64,000 bases of DNA from Pseudomonas sp. DC1.2 (GTDB taxonomy: Bacteria > Pseudomonadota > Gammaproteobacteria > Pseudomonadales > Pseudomonadaceae). A program made the position numbers and the translations under genes. Numbering within the stretch: the first letter of the stretch is position 1; every line of letters starts with the position of its first letter. Below the pieces are notes generated by a model that saw nothing but the letters and a program-made list of their open reading frames with translations, did no database searches and had not been told where the DNA came from. Shown piece by piece: positions 63,178 through 64,000 of the stretch. The DNA is taken from positions 1,803,001-1,867,000 of the forward strand of contig NZ_CP133782.1 in the NCBI RefSeq assembly GCF_034351645.1. Reading direction: 5' to 3'.

Positions 63178-64000
63178 TTAGTGCTTTGCCACCTGATTAC
63201 TCAATTTCAAGTAATCCAGCAGTACACGCCCGGTCTCGCTGAGGTAGGCGTCGTCTTCCGGTTTGATTTTGTCCGGCTCTGCCGCGAGTGCATCTTCGTC
63301 TTCTTTCTTCAGCTCTTTGAGCGGTTCTTCACCCTTGGCCTTGCGACGCATGTTTTCCATGACCAGTTGCTTGGCATCGATATCGGCATGCTGAGCACGA
63401 CGGTCGGCTTCGTTGAGGCTGACGGTTTTTTCTTCCATCAGCTTCTTGGCCAGCGCCAGCTTGTCACGGATGAACACGAACTCCGCGTCCTTCGTCGAGC
63501 GCAGGTCATGTTCGGACTTGAGTTGGGCAATGTACGGTTTGAATGGGTCAACCGCCGGCTTGATTGCCGGTTTGATGGTGTCCCACGGCATGGCTTCCGG
63601 CAGTGCGCTCTCGCCGATTTCCTTGGTGTCGATGATCGACGGGAAATCCACATCCGGCAGTACGCCCTGATGCTGGGTGCTCTGACCGGATACTCGGTAG
63701 AACTTGGCCAGAGTCAGTTTCAGTTCGCCATGATTGAGCGGCTGAATAGTCTGTACGGTGCCTTTACCGAAGGTCTGGCCGCCGATGATCAGCGCGCGAT
63801 GGTAGTCCTGCATGGCGCCGGCAAAAATCTCTGAAGCCGAAGCGGACAAGCGATTAACCAGCAACGCCATCGGGCCTTTGTAGAACGCCCCCGGGTTTTC
63901 ATCTTCCAGCACATCGACCCGGCCATCGGCATTACGCACGAGTACGGTCGGACCTTTGTCGATGAACAGACTGGTCAGCTCAGTGGCTTCCTGCAAAGAG
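63178..64000 (-). CDS. prc: Carboxy-terminal processing protease (tail-specific protease), C-terminal part
   Basis: The gene continues past the right edge; about 273 C-terminal residues are visible. They include the end of the S41 peptidase domain with the catalytic Ser in RLSASASEIFAGAMQDY and the Lys in GGQTFGKGTVQ, then the long C-terminal DUF3340-type region. Prc degrades proteins with non-polar C-termini in the periplasm and controls RseP/MucA-type pathways in pseudomonads. Stop at 63178-63180. Confidence 0.95.
   Translation of the reverse strand, partial: SLQEATELTSLFIDKGPTVLVRNADGRVDVLEDENPGAFYKGPMALLVNRLSASASEIFAGAMQDYHRALIIGGQTFGKGTVQTIQPLNHGELKLTLAKFYRVSGQSTQHQGVLPDVDFPSIIDTKEIGESALPEAMPWDTIKPAIKPAVDPFKPYIAQLKSEHDLRSTKDAEFVFIRDKLALAKKLMEEKTVSLNEADRRAQHADIDAKQLVMENMRRKAKGEEPLKELKKEDEDALAAEPDKIKPEDDAYLSETGRVLLDYLKLSNQVAKH

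Noticed and set aside
1..64000. CRISPR array, prophage or secretion system
   Set aside because: No regularly spaced direct repeats, no phage structural genes, no transposases and no secretion gene clusters seen.

Overview
This is an ordinary-looking chromosomal window from a Pseudomonas of the fluorescens lineage. The evidence is GC-rich coding sequence, a complete aerobic-type cobalamin (cob) operon in the Pseudomonas order, Pseudomonas-typical neighbour sets (purMN / DUF2066 / AI-2E / hda; glutathione peroxidase / FadL; EAL-CBS-GGDEF next to prc) and several REP palindromes carrying the GCGAGC...GCTCGC core. No phage, transposase, integrase, CRISPR array or toxin island is visible.

Layout. 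1-7.4 kb: end of htpG, a dienelactone hydrolase, a pirin gene broken by an in-frame amber codon, an orphan chemoreceptor, and purM-purN followed by a DUF3108 protein. 7.7-15.1 kb: DUF2066 protein, AI-2E-family permease, hda, two NlpC/P60 lipoproteins, an O-methyltransferase, a PQQ-type sugar dehydrogenase lipoprotein and an unknown protein. 15.3-24.6 kb: a cobalamin riboswitch followed by cobO-cobB-bluB-cobD-cobC-cobQ-cobP-cobT-phosphatase-cobS, mostly translationally coupled; a REP pair has become the C-terminal coding end of cobB. 24.7-29.5 kb: a MarR regulator and MFS transporter sharing a palindromic operator, a coupled 40-residue ORF, glutathione peroxidase, a FadL porin and two small conserved proteins.

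30.5-43.1 kb: a Sel1-like protein, rmuC, an SLC5-fused hybrid histidine kinase (MxtR/CrbS type), a divergent TetR/MFS pair, a cupin, a TDT-family exporter, an LplT-PlsC fusion, a guanidine-II riboswitch with its SMR (Gdx/SugE) exporter, and a bile-acid-symporter-family protein. 43.2-53.5 kb: rdgC, a tandemly duplicated tRNA-Val/tRNA-Asp pair, and the Kdp potassium system on the minus strand in the unusual order F-(small ORF)-A-C-B-D-E, with a further small membrane ORF upstream. 53.7-64 kb: a RoxA-like di-haem cytochrome with a catalase-fold partner, an FKBP lipoprotein, a YkvA-family protein preceded by a perfect palindrome of two DnaA boxes, a coupled HTH / unknown / Sel1 trio, tspO, a gene-poor stretch with a strong G-quadruplex motif, a DUF2986 protein, an EAL-CBS-GGDEF protein and the 3' end of prc.

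The most useful observations beyond routine annotation are the nonsense pirin allele, the swapped kdpC/kdpB order with extra small ORFs, the REP-derived CobB tail, the pair of identical operators for the MarR protein (one placed so that its mRNA may be leaderless), the long inverted repeat covering the ribosome binding site of the TetR-linked MFS gene, and the DnaA-box palindrome. I did not find a convincing wholly new multi-gene system; the best candidates for undescribed biology are the small Kdp-linked membrane ORFs, the RoxA/catalase-like pair and the coupled HTH/unknown/Sel1 operon.
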